Positions 1-6,552 of a DNA stretch of 10,636 nucleotides are shown here, piece after piece. The DNA is from an uncultured Bacilli bacterium (GTDB lineage: Bacteria > Bacillota_I > Bacilli_A > RF39 > UBA660). Below the pieces are notes generated by a model that was given only the letters and a program-made list of their open reading frames with translations, had not been told where the DNA came from and ran no database searches. The translations under genes and the position numbers were made by a program. Numbering within the stretch: position 1 is the stretch's first letter; each line of letters starts with the position of its first letter. Location: the NCBI GenBank assembly GCA_947630885.1, contig CANRJI010000027.1, forward strand, positions 1 through 10,636. Direction: 5' to 3'.

Positions 1-420
1 CCGGAAAGAGTTATCGTATACGATAATATGACAATGGAAGAACTTATTGATAAATTAAATAGAACGTTATCTTCGGACCTTGCAGGTACGGGAGAATATT
101 ATGCTAAATATGCTATTGAACTTGGTGTTGATCCATATCTTGCCGTTGCAATATCGATGCATGAGACAGGATGTACTTGGAACTGTTCTTATTTAGCAAA
201 AACATGTAATAATATCGGTGGTCAAAAAGGTAGTGGATGTGGTGAATATCAATACTTTGAAAGTCGTGAAGCTGGTATTTATGGATTTATTCTAAATATT
301 AAAAATAATTATGTCGACTATGGTCTTTTAACAGCGGAACAAATGAATCCAAAGTATGCTGAAGACCAAACGTGGGCATCTAAAGTTAATAATTATATTG
401 AAAAAATTAAAAATAGTTAA
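1..420 (+). CDS. Glucosaminidase-type peptidoglycan hydrolase, C-terminal part (5' end outside window)
   Basis: The reading frame is open from base 1 without a stop, and the first ATG (28) has no ribosome site, so this is the C-terminal part of a longer protein. The visible part resembles the glucosaminidase (endo-beta-N-acetylglucosaminidase/FlgJ-like) lysozyme-fold family, which cuts the glycan strands of peptidoglycan outside the cell. Counting from the ATG at 28, a GVDPYLAVAISMHETG stretch (residues 33-48) carries the expected catalytic Glu in HETG (E46). It is followed by a CNNIGGQKG segment (60-68), a Y-x-x-F-x-S-x-E-A-G-I segment, and a conserved-looking MNPKYA-x-x-x-x-W-A-x-K-V-N ending. 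Four cysteines (49, 53, 60, 70) could form disulfides. The missing upstream part probably holds a signal peptide or membrane anchor and other domains. A hairpin terminator follows. Family is fairly sure; exact bond specificity is not. Confidence 0.8.
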   Translation, partial: PERVIVYDNMTMEELIDKLNRTLSSDLAGTGEYYAKYAIELGVDPYLAVAISMHETGCTWNCSYLAKTCNNIGGQKGSGCGEYQYFESREAGIYGFILNIKNNYVDYGLLTAEQMNPKYAEDQTWASKVNNYIEKIKNS

Positions 421-447
421 AATAACTAAATATTTATTGTGGTATAT

Positions 448-483
448 AAAAGTTATTTATGTAAAAAGTAAATAACTTTTTTT
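448..483 (+). terminator. Rho-independent terminator after the glucosaminidase gene
   Basis: A 12-bp perfect stem (448-459 with 469-480; left arm AAAAGTTATTTA) closes a 9-base loop and runs into a T tract ending at 483. It lies 28 bases after the stop codon and separates the hydrolase gene from the heat-shock operon. The stem is AT-rich, like others in this window. Confidence 0.75.
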
Positions 484-493
484 AAATAAAAAA

Positions 494-520
494 TTAGCAA
501 TCTATATTGACAATTGCTAA
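494..520. promoter_or_regulatory. CIRCE-like operator (putative HrcA site) upstream of htpG
   Basis: Two 9-base half sites, TTAGCAATC (494-502) and AATTGCTAA (512-520), are separated by exactly 9 bases. The classical CIRCE element bound by the heat-shock repressor HrcA is TTAGCACTC-N9-GAGTGCTAA. The spacing is identical and 15 of 18 half-site bases match; the outer TTAGCA/TGCTAA blocks are perfect. The element covers the -35 box of the htpG promoter, so bound repressor would block RNA polymerase. That HrcA is the binder is inferred; hrcA is not in the window. Confidence 0.65.
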
Positions 521-534
521 AATAGTGCTATAAT
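507..534 (+). promoter_or_regulatory. Sigma-A-type promoter of the htpG-hsp20 operon
   Basis: TTGACA (507-512) and TATAAT (529-534) are both consensus and separated by 16 bases, with a TG one base before the -10 (extended -10). Transcription should start near 541. The -35 box sits inside the CIRCE-like repeat. No other sigma-type signal is seen. Confidence 0.8.
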
Positions 535-566
535 GGTAATTGTAAAAAGTTACAGGAGATGGTTAA

Positions 567-2444
567 ATGAAAAAAAGAGAATTTAAGACAGAAAGTAAAA
601 GAGTATTAGATTTGATGATTAATTCAATCTATACGAATAAGGAAATCTTTTTAAGAGAACTTATATCGAATGCTAGTGATGCTATCGATAAACTATATTA
701 TTTATCTCTTACTGATAAAAAGATGAAGGTTAATCGAAATGATTTAAAAATTCGAATTGATGTTGATAAAGATAACAGAACAATAACTATTACTGATAAT
801 GGCTGTGGTATGACTGAGAAAGAACTTGAAAATAATTTAGGTGTTATCGCGGAATCTGGTTCACTTCATTTTAAAGAAGAAAATAAAGACCAAAGTGATG
901 TCAATGTTATCGGTCAGTTTGGAGTAGGCTTTTATTCAGCTTTTATGGTAAGTGATAAAGTAACGGTTGAATCAAAATCTTATTTAGATGAACCAGCAAC
1001 TATTTGGGAGTCTTCAGGAGTAGAAGGTTATACTTTATCTCCTTCGACTAAGAAAGAAGTGGGAACGGTTATTACGTTACATATTAAAGAAGATACGGAA
1101 GACTATAATTATAGTGATTTACTTACTGAATATAAGATTAGAGATATTGTTAAGAAATATTCTGACTATATTAGTTATCCAATTATGATGGAAGTTGAAA
1201 ACTCTCGTAAGAAAGAAGATAGTGACGAGTATGAAACTTACAAAGAAGTTGTAACGATAAATAGTATGGTTCCTCTTTGGAAAAAGGATAAAAAGAAAAT
1301 TAAGAATGAAGAATATAATAATTTCTATACGGATAAGTTTTATGATTATGAAGAACCTTTAAAAGTTATGCATTTTAATATGGAGGGTAGTGTTAATTTT
1401 ACAGCTTTATTATATATTCCAAGTCATGCTCCATATGATTATTATAGTAAAGAATATGAAAAAGGACTTCAGTTATATACAAATGGTGTTCTTATCATGG
1501 ACAAATGTCATGATTTATTACCTGACTATTTTAGTTTTGTTAAAGGTGTTATCGATACCGAAGATATTCCTTTAAATATTTCGAGAGAAACACTTCAAGA
1601 AGATAAGAATCTTAAACTTATTGCTAAAAGTATTGAATCTCGTATTAAGAAAGAATTATTAGAACTTCTAGATAAAGACCGAGAGAAATATGAAGAGTTC
1701 TATAAAGCTTTCGGTATGGGATTAAAGTTTGGTATTTATAATGACTATGGAATGAATAAAGATAAATTACAAGATTTAGTTATGTTTTATTCATCAAAGG
1801 AAGAAAAACTAGTCACGTTAAAAGAATATGTTAGTCGGATGAAAAAAGATGATGAAAATATTTATTATGCTTGTGGTGAAAGTATTTCGAAAGTTAGTAT
1901 GTTACCTCAAGTAGAGCGTATTAAAGATAGTCATGAAGTTTTATATCTTACGGAATATGTCGATGAGTTTGCGGTTATGACACTTCATGAATTTGATGGT
2001 AAACATTTTGTCAATGTTTCAAGTGAAAGTACGGATTTATCGACTGAGGAAGAAAAAGAGCATATTAAGAAAGAAAATACAGATAATAAAGATATGCTTG
2101 AAAAGATGAAAGAAGTACTTGAGGGCGAAGTATCTGATGTTCGATTTACAAGTAAATTAAAAAATCATCCGGTATGCTTAACGACAGAAGGGGAAGTATC
2201 TACTTCTATGGAAAAGGTTATTAATGCTATGCCGACTGATGAAAAGATTAAAGCGAATATGGTTCTTGAAATTAATGTTAGTCATAAGATTAGCGATAAA
2301 TTAAAAGAACTATATAAGAAAGATAAGGATGAGTTTGTTAAATACACAAAGGTTATTTATTTTGAAGCTCGATTAATCGAAGGACTTCCTATTGATAATC
2401 CTACGGAAATGAGTAATCTTATGTGTGATATAATGGCAAAATAA
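567..2444 (+). CDS. htpG: Molecular chaperone HtpG (bacterial Hsp90)
   Basis: This is a full-length bacterial Hsp90 (625 aa; the E. coli protein is 624). It is a cytosolic ATP-dependent dimeric chaperone acting late in client folding. The N-terminal GHKL ATPase domain (about 1-215) shows ELISNASDA (31-39, with catalytic E31 and Mg-binding N35), DNGCGM (77-82) and the lid GQFGVGFYS (116-124). The middle domain (about 220-500) carries IPLNISRE with the ATP-contacting R340. The rest is the C-terminal dimerisation domain. The start is clear: AGGAG at 554-558 lies 8 bases before the ATG. It is the first gene of a two-gene heat-shock operon with the small heat-shock protein 33 bases downstream. A CIRCE-like operator overlaps the promoter, so heat induction by HrcA release is likely. 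Nothing in the protein is missing or broken. Confidence 0.98.
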   Translation: MKKREFKTESKRVLDLMINSIYTNKEIFLRELISNASDAIDKLYYLSLTDKKMKVNRNDLKIRIDVDKDNRTITITDNGCGMTEKELENNLGVIAESGSLHFKEENKDQSDVNVIGQFGVGFYSAFMVSDKVTVESKSYLDEPATIWESSGVEGYTLSPSTKKEVGTVITLHIKEDTEDYNYSDLLTEYKIRDIVKKYSDYISYPIMMEVENSRKKEDSDEYETYKEVVTINSMVPLWKKDKKKIKNEEYNNFYTDKFYDYEEPLKVMHFNMEGSVNFTALLYIPSHAPYDYYSKEYEKGLQLYTNGVLIMDKCHDLLPDYFSFVKGVIDTEDIPLNISRETLQEDKNLKLIAKSIESRIKKELLELLDKDREKYEEFYKAFGMGLKFGIYNDYGMNKDKLQDLVMFYSSKEEKLVTLKEYVSRMKKDDENIYYACGESISKVSMLPQVERIKDSHEVLYLTEYVDEFAVMTLHEFDGKHFVNVSSESTDLSTEEEKEHIKKENTDNKDMLEKMKEVLEGEVSDVRFTSKLKNHPVCLTTEGEVSTSMEKVINAMPTDEKIKANMVLEINVSHKISDKLKELYKKDKDEFVKYTKVIYFEARLIEGLPIDNPTEMSNLMCDIMAK

Positions 2445-2477
2445 AGAATATGTTTTTAAGAAAGGAAAGTGATTTAT

Positions 2478-2855
2478 ATGTTGCCAAGTAAAATGTTCTT
2501 TGATGACGATTTCTTTAAAGTAGAAGAAAAGGTCAAAACTGATGTGTTTGAGAAAGATGGTAAAGTCTTTGTCGAGATGGAAGCACCTGGTTACAATAAA
2601 GACAATATCGATATTTCTATCGATAAAGGTGAACTTACTGTTACTTTCGAAAAAGAAAACAAAGATGAGGAAAATAAAAAATATCTTCATCGTGAAAGAA
2701 GATCATACTCAAAAGTTACAAGAAGCTTCTACTTAGGAGATGTTGAAGAAGAAGAGATTGATGCAAGTTTCAAAAATGGTGTTCTTGTTGTCAGCTGCCC
2801 TAAAAAGCAAGAAGTTGAGACAAGAAAGACAATTAACATTAAAGATTTTGAGTAA
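2478..2855 (+). CDS. Small heat-shock protein, Hsp20/alpha-crystallin family
   Basis: A 125-aa small heat-shock protein, an ATP-independent holdase that forms oligomers and keeps unfolding proteins soluble. A short N-terminal arm (1-20) precedes the alpha-crystallin domain (about 21-112), starting with the strand TDVFEKDGKVFVEMEAPG and ending with the family signature A-x-x-x-N-G-V-L (A96-L103). The C-terminal tail holds an I-x-I motif (I119-N-I121), which in this family docks into the neighbouring subunit. The ATG at 2478 is preferred because AAGGAAAG (2462-2468) lies a normal distance upstream. An in-frame GTG at 2469 would sit directly on that site. It shares the htpG promoter and operator and is followed by a terminator, so the two chaperones should be co-induced. 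Members of this family commonly carry names such as hsp18 or ibpA, but no specific symbol is justified. Confidence 0.95.
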   Translation: MLPSKMFFDDDFFKVEEKVKTDVFEKDGKVFVEMEAPGYNKDNIDISIDKGELTVTFEKENKDEENKKYLHRERRSYSKVTRSFYLGDVEEEEIDASFKNGVLVVSCPKKQEVETRKTINIKDFE

Positions 2856-2882
2856 AAAAGGCAAGGATATCCTTGCTTTTTT
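2856..2882 (+). terminator. Rho-independent terminator of the htpG-hsp20 operon
   Basis: GCAAGG (2861-2866) pairs with CCTTGC (2871-2876) around an ATAT loop. The hairpin is preceded by an A run and followed by six T (2877-2882). It begins directly after the Hsp20 stop codon and is the most GC-rich stem in the window. Confidence 0.9.
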
Positions 2883-2897
2883 GATGGATAGGTTATT

Positions 2898-2927
2898 TTG
2901 ACAAATTATGTAGTGGTATGTTACAAT
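2898..2927 (+). promoter_or_regulatory. Promoter of the membrane-anchored hypothetical gene
   Basis: TTGACA (2898-2903), 18 bases, then TACAAT (2922-2927), with TG one base before the -10. It lies 15 bases after the previous terminator, so the next gene is transcribed independently. The leader would be only about 20 bases. Confidence 0.7.
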
Positions 2928-2955
2928 GTGATTGAAAGGAGAAAAAAAGGTTAAA

Positions 2956-3540
2956 ATGGAAAAAACAAAAAATAATAATATGGTCATTATTTTACTTGTT
3001 ATTATTATTGTTCTTTTAGTGGTATTTGCTATATTATTAGCTACTGGTACGATAAGTTTTAAATCTAACTCATTAAGTAATACTACTAGTGATAATTCAC
3101 CAGATAACTCTTCTTGTAAAAATGAAGAAATTGAAATTAGTGCTAGTGAGTTAAGTAAGATAGGGTCATCAACTTATAATTCTATTAAGGAACAATATAA
3201 TAGTAATTATTCATTTAAACTAGATGTAAATGGTAAAGTAATTATTAATTTAACTCATGAATTATCGAATATAACTAATGCTAAAGATATTTTATTATAT
3301 ACACCACCTGCTCCTACATCTTTCTTATATGTTTTAACTAAAGATGGTGACGTATATAAATATGATATTTCTAATTATGATTCAAATAATTATACAGCTG
3401 AAAAATTAAATGAATATAGTAATATTAAAAAGATGTTTTTGTATTCGACATCATCATCTGCTGCTAAAGGTGGCTGTAGTTATCTTGTTTTAATTGATGG
3501 CAATGAGAAATACTATCAATTAGATTCTTACTGTGTATAG
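2956..3540 (+). CDS. Hypothetical membrane-anchored extracytoplasmic protein
   Basis: I do not recognise this 194-aa protein. Residues 1-8 are short and polar/basic, 9-29 form one strongly hydrophobic membrane segment (V/I/L-rich), and 33-55 are a Ser/Asn/Thr-rich linker, so the remainder (about 56-194) should lie outside the membrane. It has three cysteines (54, 174, 193); the latter two sit in the C-terminal part and could pair. A segment at about 122-138 (FLYVLTKDGDVYKYD) looks like one blade-type beta strand pair, as seen in propeller-like proteins, but a single copy does not prove a propeller. No lipobox is seen. The ATG at 2956 is preferred to the in-frame TTG at 2932, which overlaps the ribosome site GAAAGGAG (2934-2941) and has none of its own; the ATG is rather far (14 bases) from that site but has AAAAGG closer. 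It has its own promoter and probably is monocistronic. Confidence 0.75.
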   Translation: MEKTKNNNMVIILLVIIIVLLVVFAILLATGTISFKSNSLSNTTSDNSPDNSSCKNEEIEISASELSKIGSSTYNSIKEQYNSNYSFKLDVNGKVIINLTHELSNITNAKDILLYTPPAPTSFLYVLTKDGDVYKYDISNYDSNNYTAEKLNEYSNIKKMFLYSTSSSAAKGGCSYLVLIDGNEKYYQLDSYCV

Positions 3541-3589
3541 ACATTTTGAGATTAGGTAAGGTTTAAATAGTAGTCATAACATGATTATT

Positions 3590-3610
3590 AAAAAAGCACT
3601 TACTTTTTTT
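3590..3610 (+). terminator. Weak possible terminator after the hypothetical gene
   Basis: AAAAAAG (3590-3596) can pair with CTTTTTT (3603-3609) around a 6-base loop and is followed by a further T. The stem has a single G-C pair, so it is weak. It could serve either strand. It is the only candidate between the upstream stop codon and the next promoter. Confidence 0.35.
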
Positions 3611-3647
3611 ATATGAAATATACCTATGCTTATTATTTTGAAATTTT

Positions 3648-3676
3648 TTGACATTATATAAAAAATATGCTAAAAT
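3648..3676 (+). promoter_or_regulatory. Promoter upstream of the fic leader
   Basis: TTGACA (3648-3653), exactly 17 bases, then TAAAAT (3671-3676) with TG one base before the -10. This is among the best promoters in the window. It sits about 200 bases before the Fic start codon, giving an unusually long leader. Confidence 0.75.
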
Positions 3677-3872
3677 ACCTGTCATTGAAAGGGATAGCAC
3701 ACTTATTAATGAGTGTTAATTTATAATTAAAGATTTATTTCAGATAGATTATTTTGGTACAGTAAAGTCATTAAAGAGAAAGATGGATTATACGAAAACC
3801 AATGGAACTATTTTCAAAGTATTTACCACGTGATTAATAAATAATAATTAAATTAGAAATGAGGTGTAATTT
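3677..3872 (+). other. Long leader of the fic gene with hairpin and possible coding remnant
   Basis: Most of this roughly 190-base transcribed, gene-free stretch has no assignable role. Near its start a 7-bp hairpin (3699-3705 with 3710-3716, loop TTAA, one G-T pair) could form in RNA or act as a DNA operator. Further on, the frame 3731-3844 is open for 37 codons without a start codon and reads like protein (it includes KDGLYENQWNYFQ, with two Trp), ending in TAA. A second, overlapping frame (3719-3832) is also open. These may be remnants of a decayed gene or chance in AT-rich DNA. The 3' end contains the Fic ribosome site GAGGTG (3861-3866). No complete known riboswitch, T-box or attenuator is seen. 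The wider gap 3541-3872 holds otherwise only the weak terminator and the promoter. Confidence 0.5.
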
Positions 3873-4796
3873 ATGTCAATTAATGAAAAGGGAATGAATG
3901 ATGATTATGTATCGTATTTTCCTCTTGAAGAATATGTTAAGCAAATTGAACTTTTGCCTTATGTACTTGAGCATTTGAAAAAGACGAGCAAAGACTTTGA
4001 TAGTTATCGTGAAGCGTTAGATAAATATGATACTAATTATATTGTCGATTATTGGATGTATTCGTTATATGATGAACTAGAGGCAAGTCAACAAATTGAA
4101 AATGCTAGTTTTAATGCTCGTGCTCTCGCGGATAAAAGTCTTATGTTTGATACTTTGACTATTAGTCACCGAAGGATACACGAATTACATAATTTTGTTA
4201 CTGATGGAGAATATGAACCAACTTTTAGTTATCGCAGTGTACCAGTAAATGTAAGCAGAATAAATACTGATGGCAGTGAAGATATTTTTTGGCGCGGTGT
4301 TAATCCTGAAGATGTTGGAAAATTTATGAATGATTTTATTAAAATTTATAAGCATAATGGAATAGCATTTGTTTATAGTAATCCATTTTTATCGAGCGCT
4401 CTTATGCATTTACTTTTTGTGAGAATCCATCCTTACATCGATGGTAATGGAAGAACCGCTAGAATGATTCAAAATATTAAATTTACTGAAATGATAAATA
4501 AGTTATGTGGTACAAGATTAAAACTAAGTCCATTAAATTTGTCTGGTAGTATTTTAGTAAATAAAGGTACTTATGCTAAAACGATTAATCAAATTTATTT
4601 TGATTTGGAACATGATACAAATAATGCTATTAATGAGTGGTTTGATTTTATTTTAAATATGGTTGATGAACAAATATATTTTTCTCAAAGTAAACTGGAA
4701 AATGCTGAAAATCCAATGATGAAGATTAGTACCGATAATACTGCAAAATTAAATGTGCGAAGTAATGCAGTAAAAATGCGTGTATCAAGATTTTAA
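3873..4796 (+). CDS. Fic-domain protein, class II (putative AMP transferase)
   Basis: A 307-aa Fic-fold enzyme. Fic proteins usually transfer AMP (sometimes another phosphate group) from a nucleotide to a hydroxyl on a target protein. The complete catalytic motif HPYIDGNGRTAR lies at 186-197, with the general base H186, the Mg-binding acid D190 and the phosphate-binding G191-R194. The beta-hairpin flap that docks the target probably lies around FSYRSVPVNVSR (118-129). An N-terminal helix carries SQQIEN (72-77), which fits the inhibitory motif [S/T]-x-x-x-E-[G/N] of class II Fic proteins; its Glu (E76) would block productive ATP binding, so the enzyme is predicted to be self-inhibited. The C-terminal tail (about 278-307) is not a recognisable winged helix. 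The start is set by GAGGTG 6 bases before the ATG, with an in-frame stop just upstream. It stands alone between its own promoter and terminator; no antitoxin gene is adjacent. The target is unknown. Confidence 0.9.
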   Translation: MSINEKGMNDDYVSYFPLEEYVKQIELLPYVLEHLKKTSKDFDSYREALDKYDTNYIVDYWMYSLYDELEASQQIENASFNARALADKSLMFDTLTISHRRIHELHNFVTDGEYEPTFSYRSVPVNVSRINTDGSEDIFWRGVNPEDVGKFMNDFIKIYKHNGIAFVYSNPFLSSALMHLLFVRIHPYIDGNGRTARMIQNIKFTEMINKLCGTRLKLSPLNLSGSILVNKGTYAKTINQIYFDLEHDTNNAINEWFDFILNMVDEQIYFSQSKLENAENPMMKISTDNTAKLNVRSNAVKMRVSRF

Positions 4797-4800
4797 CATT

Positions 4801-4846
4801 AAAAGATTAGTCTTAAATATAAATAATAAGAACTAGTCTTTTTTTT
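4801..4846 (+). terminator. Rho-independent terminator after fic
   Basis: A left arm at 4801-4815 pairs with 4827-4842 (TAAGAACTAGTCTTTT) with one G-T pair and one bulged base, closing an 11-base loop. Eight T (4839-4846) follow. It starts 4 bases after the Fic stop codon and isolates fic from fmt. Confidence 0.85.
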
Positions 4847-4851
4847 GCTAA

Positions 4852-4880
4852 TTGAAATAAATATAATTATATTGTATAAT
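4852..4880 (+). promoter_or_regulatory. Promoter of the fmt operon
   Basis: TTGAAA (4852-4857), 17 bases, then TATAAT (4875-4880). It lies right after the fic terminator, and transcription would begin near 4887, about 27 bases before the chosen fmt start. Confidence 0.7.
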
Positions 4881-4913
4881 TAAAATGACTGATGTAGAAA
4901 AGAGATGATAATC

Positions 4914-5849
4914 GTGAAAAATATGAGGGTAGTATTTATGGGTACTCCATCTTTTGCGGTACCAATATTAGAAAGTTTAATTGATAAATATAACGTCGTT
5001 ATGGTAGTATGTCAGCCAGATCGAGCGAAAGATAAAAAGGGTAATATTGTTTATCCTGAGTGCAAAAAAATAGCTCTCGAGCATCATATTAAAGTCTTTC
5101 AGCCACTTAGTATTAGAAAAGAATACCAAGTTGTTTTAGATGAAAAGCCTGATATTATTATAACAGCTGCTTTTGGACAAATCATCCCTGAAGAAATCTT
5201 AAATTATCCTAAATATGGCTGTATTAACGTTCATGGCTCTTTACTTCCTAAGTTAAGAGGAGGAGCACCAATTCATCATGCTTTAATTAATGGTGATAAA
5301 AAAACGGGAATTACAATCATGTATATGGATAAGGATATGGATAGCGGTGATATAATTAGTCAGAGAGAAGTAGAAATAAGTGATGATATAATTTTAGATG
5401 AATTATATGATAAACTTTCTTTGGTAGGACGTGATTTGCTTTTAGATACTCTTCCTAGTATTATTGAAGGAACAAATAAGCGGATAAAACAAAATGAGGA
5501 TGAAGTTACTTTTGGGTACAATATAACAAAAGAAGAAGAAAAGATTAATTTTAATGATACTTCAATAAATATTCATAATCGTATTAGAGGTTTATCTAGC
5601 AATCCCGGAGCTTATGCTTATCTATTAGGAAAAAGAGTGAAAATATATCGTTCTGAGATAGTAAATAAGCCATCTCATAAGGAGCCTGGAACTATTGAAG
5701 AAATAAATAGTGAGGGAATATATATTAGTACCAAAGATGATATGATTAAATTAACTGATATTAAATTAGAAGGTAAGAAGAGATGTTTAGTTCATGATTT
5801 TGTCAACGGAATCAAAAAAGATGATTATGTAGGAGTTAAATTTGAATGA
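4914..5849 (+). CDS. fmt: Methionyl-tRNA formyltransferase
   Basis: Fmt moves a formyl group from 10-formyltetrahydrofolate to the methionine on initiator tRNA, allowing normal translation initiation. At 311 aa it matches the family (E. coli 315). The N-terminal Rossmann domain opens with MRVVFMGTPSFAVP; the catalytic triad is N105, H107 (in the NVHGSLLP segment) and D143 (MDSGD), and the SLLPKLRGGAPI loop (109-120) is typical. The C-terminal tRNA-binding OB-like domain follows, including RGLSSNPGA. The GTG at 4914 is preferred: AAGAGATGAT (4900-4909) is a good ribosome site for it. The ATG at 4905 would lie inside that site, and the ATG at 4923 is 13 bases away. The stop is TGA, showing the standard code. 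It is the first gene of an apparent operon; the peptide deformylase gene often found next to fmt is absent here. Confidence 0.97.
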   Translation: MKNMRVVFMGTPSFAVPILESLIDKYNVVMVVCQPDRAKDKKGNIVYPECKKIALEHHIKVFQPLSIRKEYQVVLDEKPDIIITAAFGQIIPEEILNYPKYGCINVHGSLLPKLRGGAPIHHALINGDKKTGITIMYMDKDMDSGDIISQREVEISDDIILDELYDKLSLVGRDLLLDTLPSIIEGTNKRIKQNEDEVTFGYNITKEEEKINFNDTSINIHNRIRGLSSNPGAYAYLLGKRVKIYRSEIVNKPSHKEPGTIEEINSEGIYISTKDDMIKLTDIKLEGKKRCLVHDFVNGIKKDDYVGVKFE

Positions 5850-6514
5850 AAGAGAAATTTAAAAAATTTAAAGAGTTATGGAAAGATAAAAGGGAAAGAG
5901 CAAAAATAGAGTTAGTTCTTTATGGTATTTTCTTTATTGGTGTTATTATATTTGTAAGAATTTTAGGTAGTATGAATTCTAATAATCAAGAGAGAGAAAT
6001 TCCTCAAAGCTTCTTATTAGAAATTACTGATAATTACGAATATAAAATAGACGTAACTTATAATGATAAAAATTATTTTTATCAAGGAAAAAGTCTTGGG
6101 AATAATATGAGTATTAATCTTATGATAGATGGGGAAGAGATTTCTTACTATAAGATGGACAATAAATATTATATTTTAAAAGATGGCAATTATTTATTAA
6201 CTGAACAAAGTGAAATTTATCCTTATTTAGAGTATCGTTACTTGAATTTGGAAAATATTAAAAATTATTTGAAATATGGTACGAAAGAGGATAATAAGTA
6301 TTTTGTTAAACTATCTGATCTTATTTTAAATTGTGATAGTGAAGATAGTATTATGATAACTACAAATGAAGAAAACAAACGGGTGGAGATAGATTATACT
6401 AATTTCTTTAAATATCAAGATGATAGTATTTCGGAAGTTATTGTTAATTATACTTTTAGTAATATTGATAAAATTATTTCTTTAGAAGATAAAAACGATA
6501 GTAATGTTGAATAA
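5846..6514 (+). CDS. Hypothetical single-pass membrane protein in the fmt operon
   Basis: I do not recognise this 222-aa protein. Its start codon overlaps the fmt stop as ATGA, so the two are probably translationally coupled. A strongly basic N-terminus (1-20, Lys/Arg-rich, cytoplasmic side) is followed by one membrane segment (about 22-40). The rest (about 41-222) should face outward; it is rich in Asp, Glu, Asn and Tyr and alternates hydrophobic and polar residues as in beta sheets, for example YKIDVTYNDKNYFYQGK (56-72). It contains only one cysteine (about residue 162) and no lipobox. Topology resembles the neighbouring unit at 2956-3540, though I see no clear sequence similarity. Function is open; location between fmt and tdk gives no strong hint. 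Confidence 0.8.
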   Translation: MKEKFKKFKELWKDKRERAKIELVLYGIFFIGVIIFVRILGSMNSNNQEREIPQSFLLEITDNYEYKIDVTYNDKNYFYQGKSLGNNMSINLMIDGEEISYYKMDNKYYILKDGNYLLTEQSEIYPYLEYRYLNLENIKNYLKYGTKEDNKYFVKLSDLILNCDSEDSIMITTNEENKRVEIDYTNFFKYQDDSISEVIVNYTFSNIDKIISLEDKNDSNVE

Positions 6515-6552
6515 GAGTAAAGTATATAAAATTGTTAGGATAGTGATTAGTT

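Noticed and set aside
1390..1575. Open frame inside htpG on the plus strand
   Set aside because: It lies wholly in another frame of htpG, is hydrophobic by AT bias and has no ribosome site.
2469..2477. GTG at 2469 as the start of Hsp20
   Set aside because: It directly abuts the ribosome site, which is correctly spaced for the ATG at 2478.
2932..2955. TTG at 2932 as the start of the membrane-anchored protein
   Set aside because: It has no ribosome site upstream and instead overlaps the AAGGAG that serves the ATG at 2956.
2373..2987. Minus-strand open frames opposite the htpG end, hsp20 and the next gene start
   Set aside because: They are antisense to well-supported genes, are Phe/Ile-rich as expected for complements of Lys/Glu-rich genes, and match no family.
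3694..3719. Second CIRCE-like repeat in the fic leader (TAGCACAC ... GAGTGTTAA)
   Set aside because: The spacing is 8, not 9, the left half is poor, and it lies downstream of the promoter; a simple hairpin explains it as well.
3667..3726. 19-codon open frame starting within the fic promoter -10 region
   Set aside because: Its ATG would lie upstream of the predicted transcript start and has no ribosome site.
3765..3832. T-box-like fragments in the fic leader (AGAGAAAG, GAAAACC, TACCACG)
   Set aside because: There is no AGGGTGG-type antiterminator sequence, no terminator hairpin, and no aminoacyl-tRNA-related gene downstream; resemblance is too partial.
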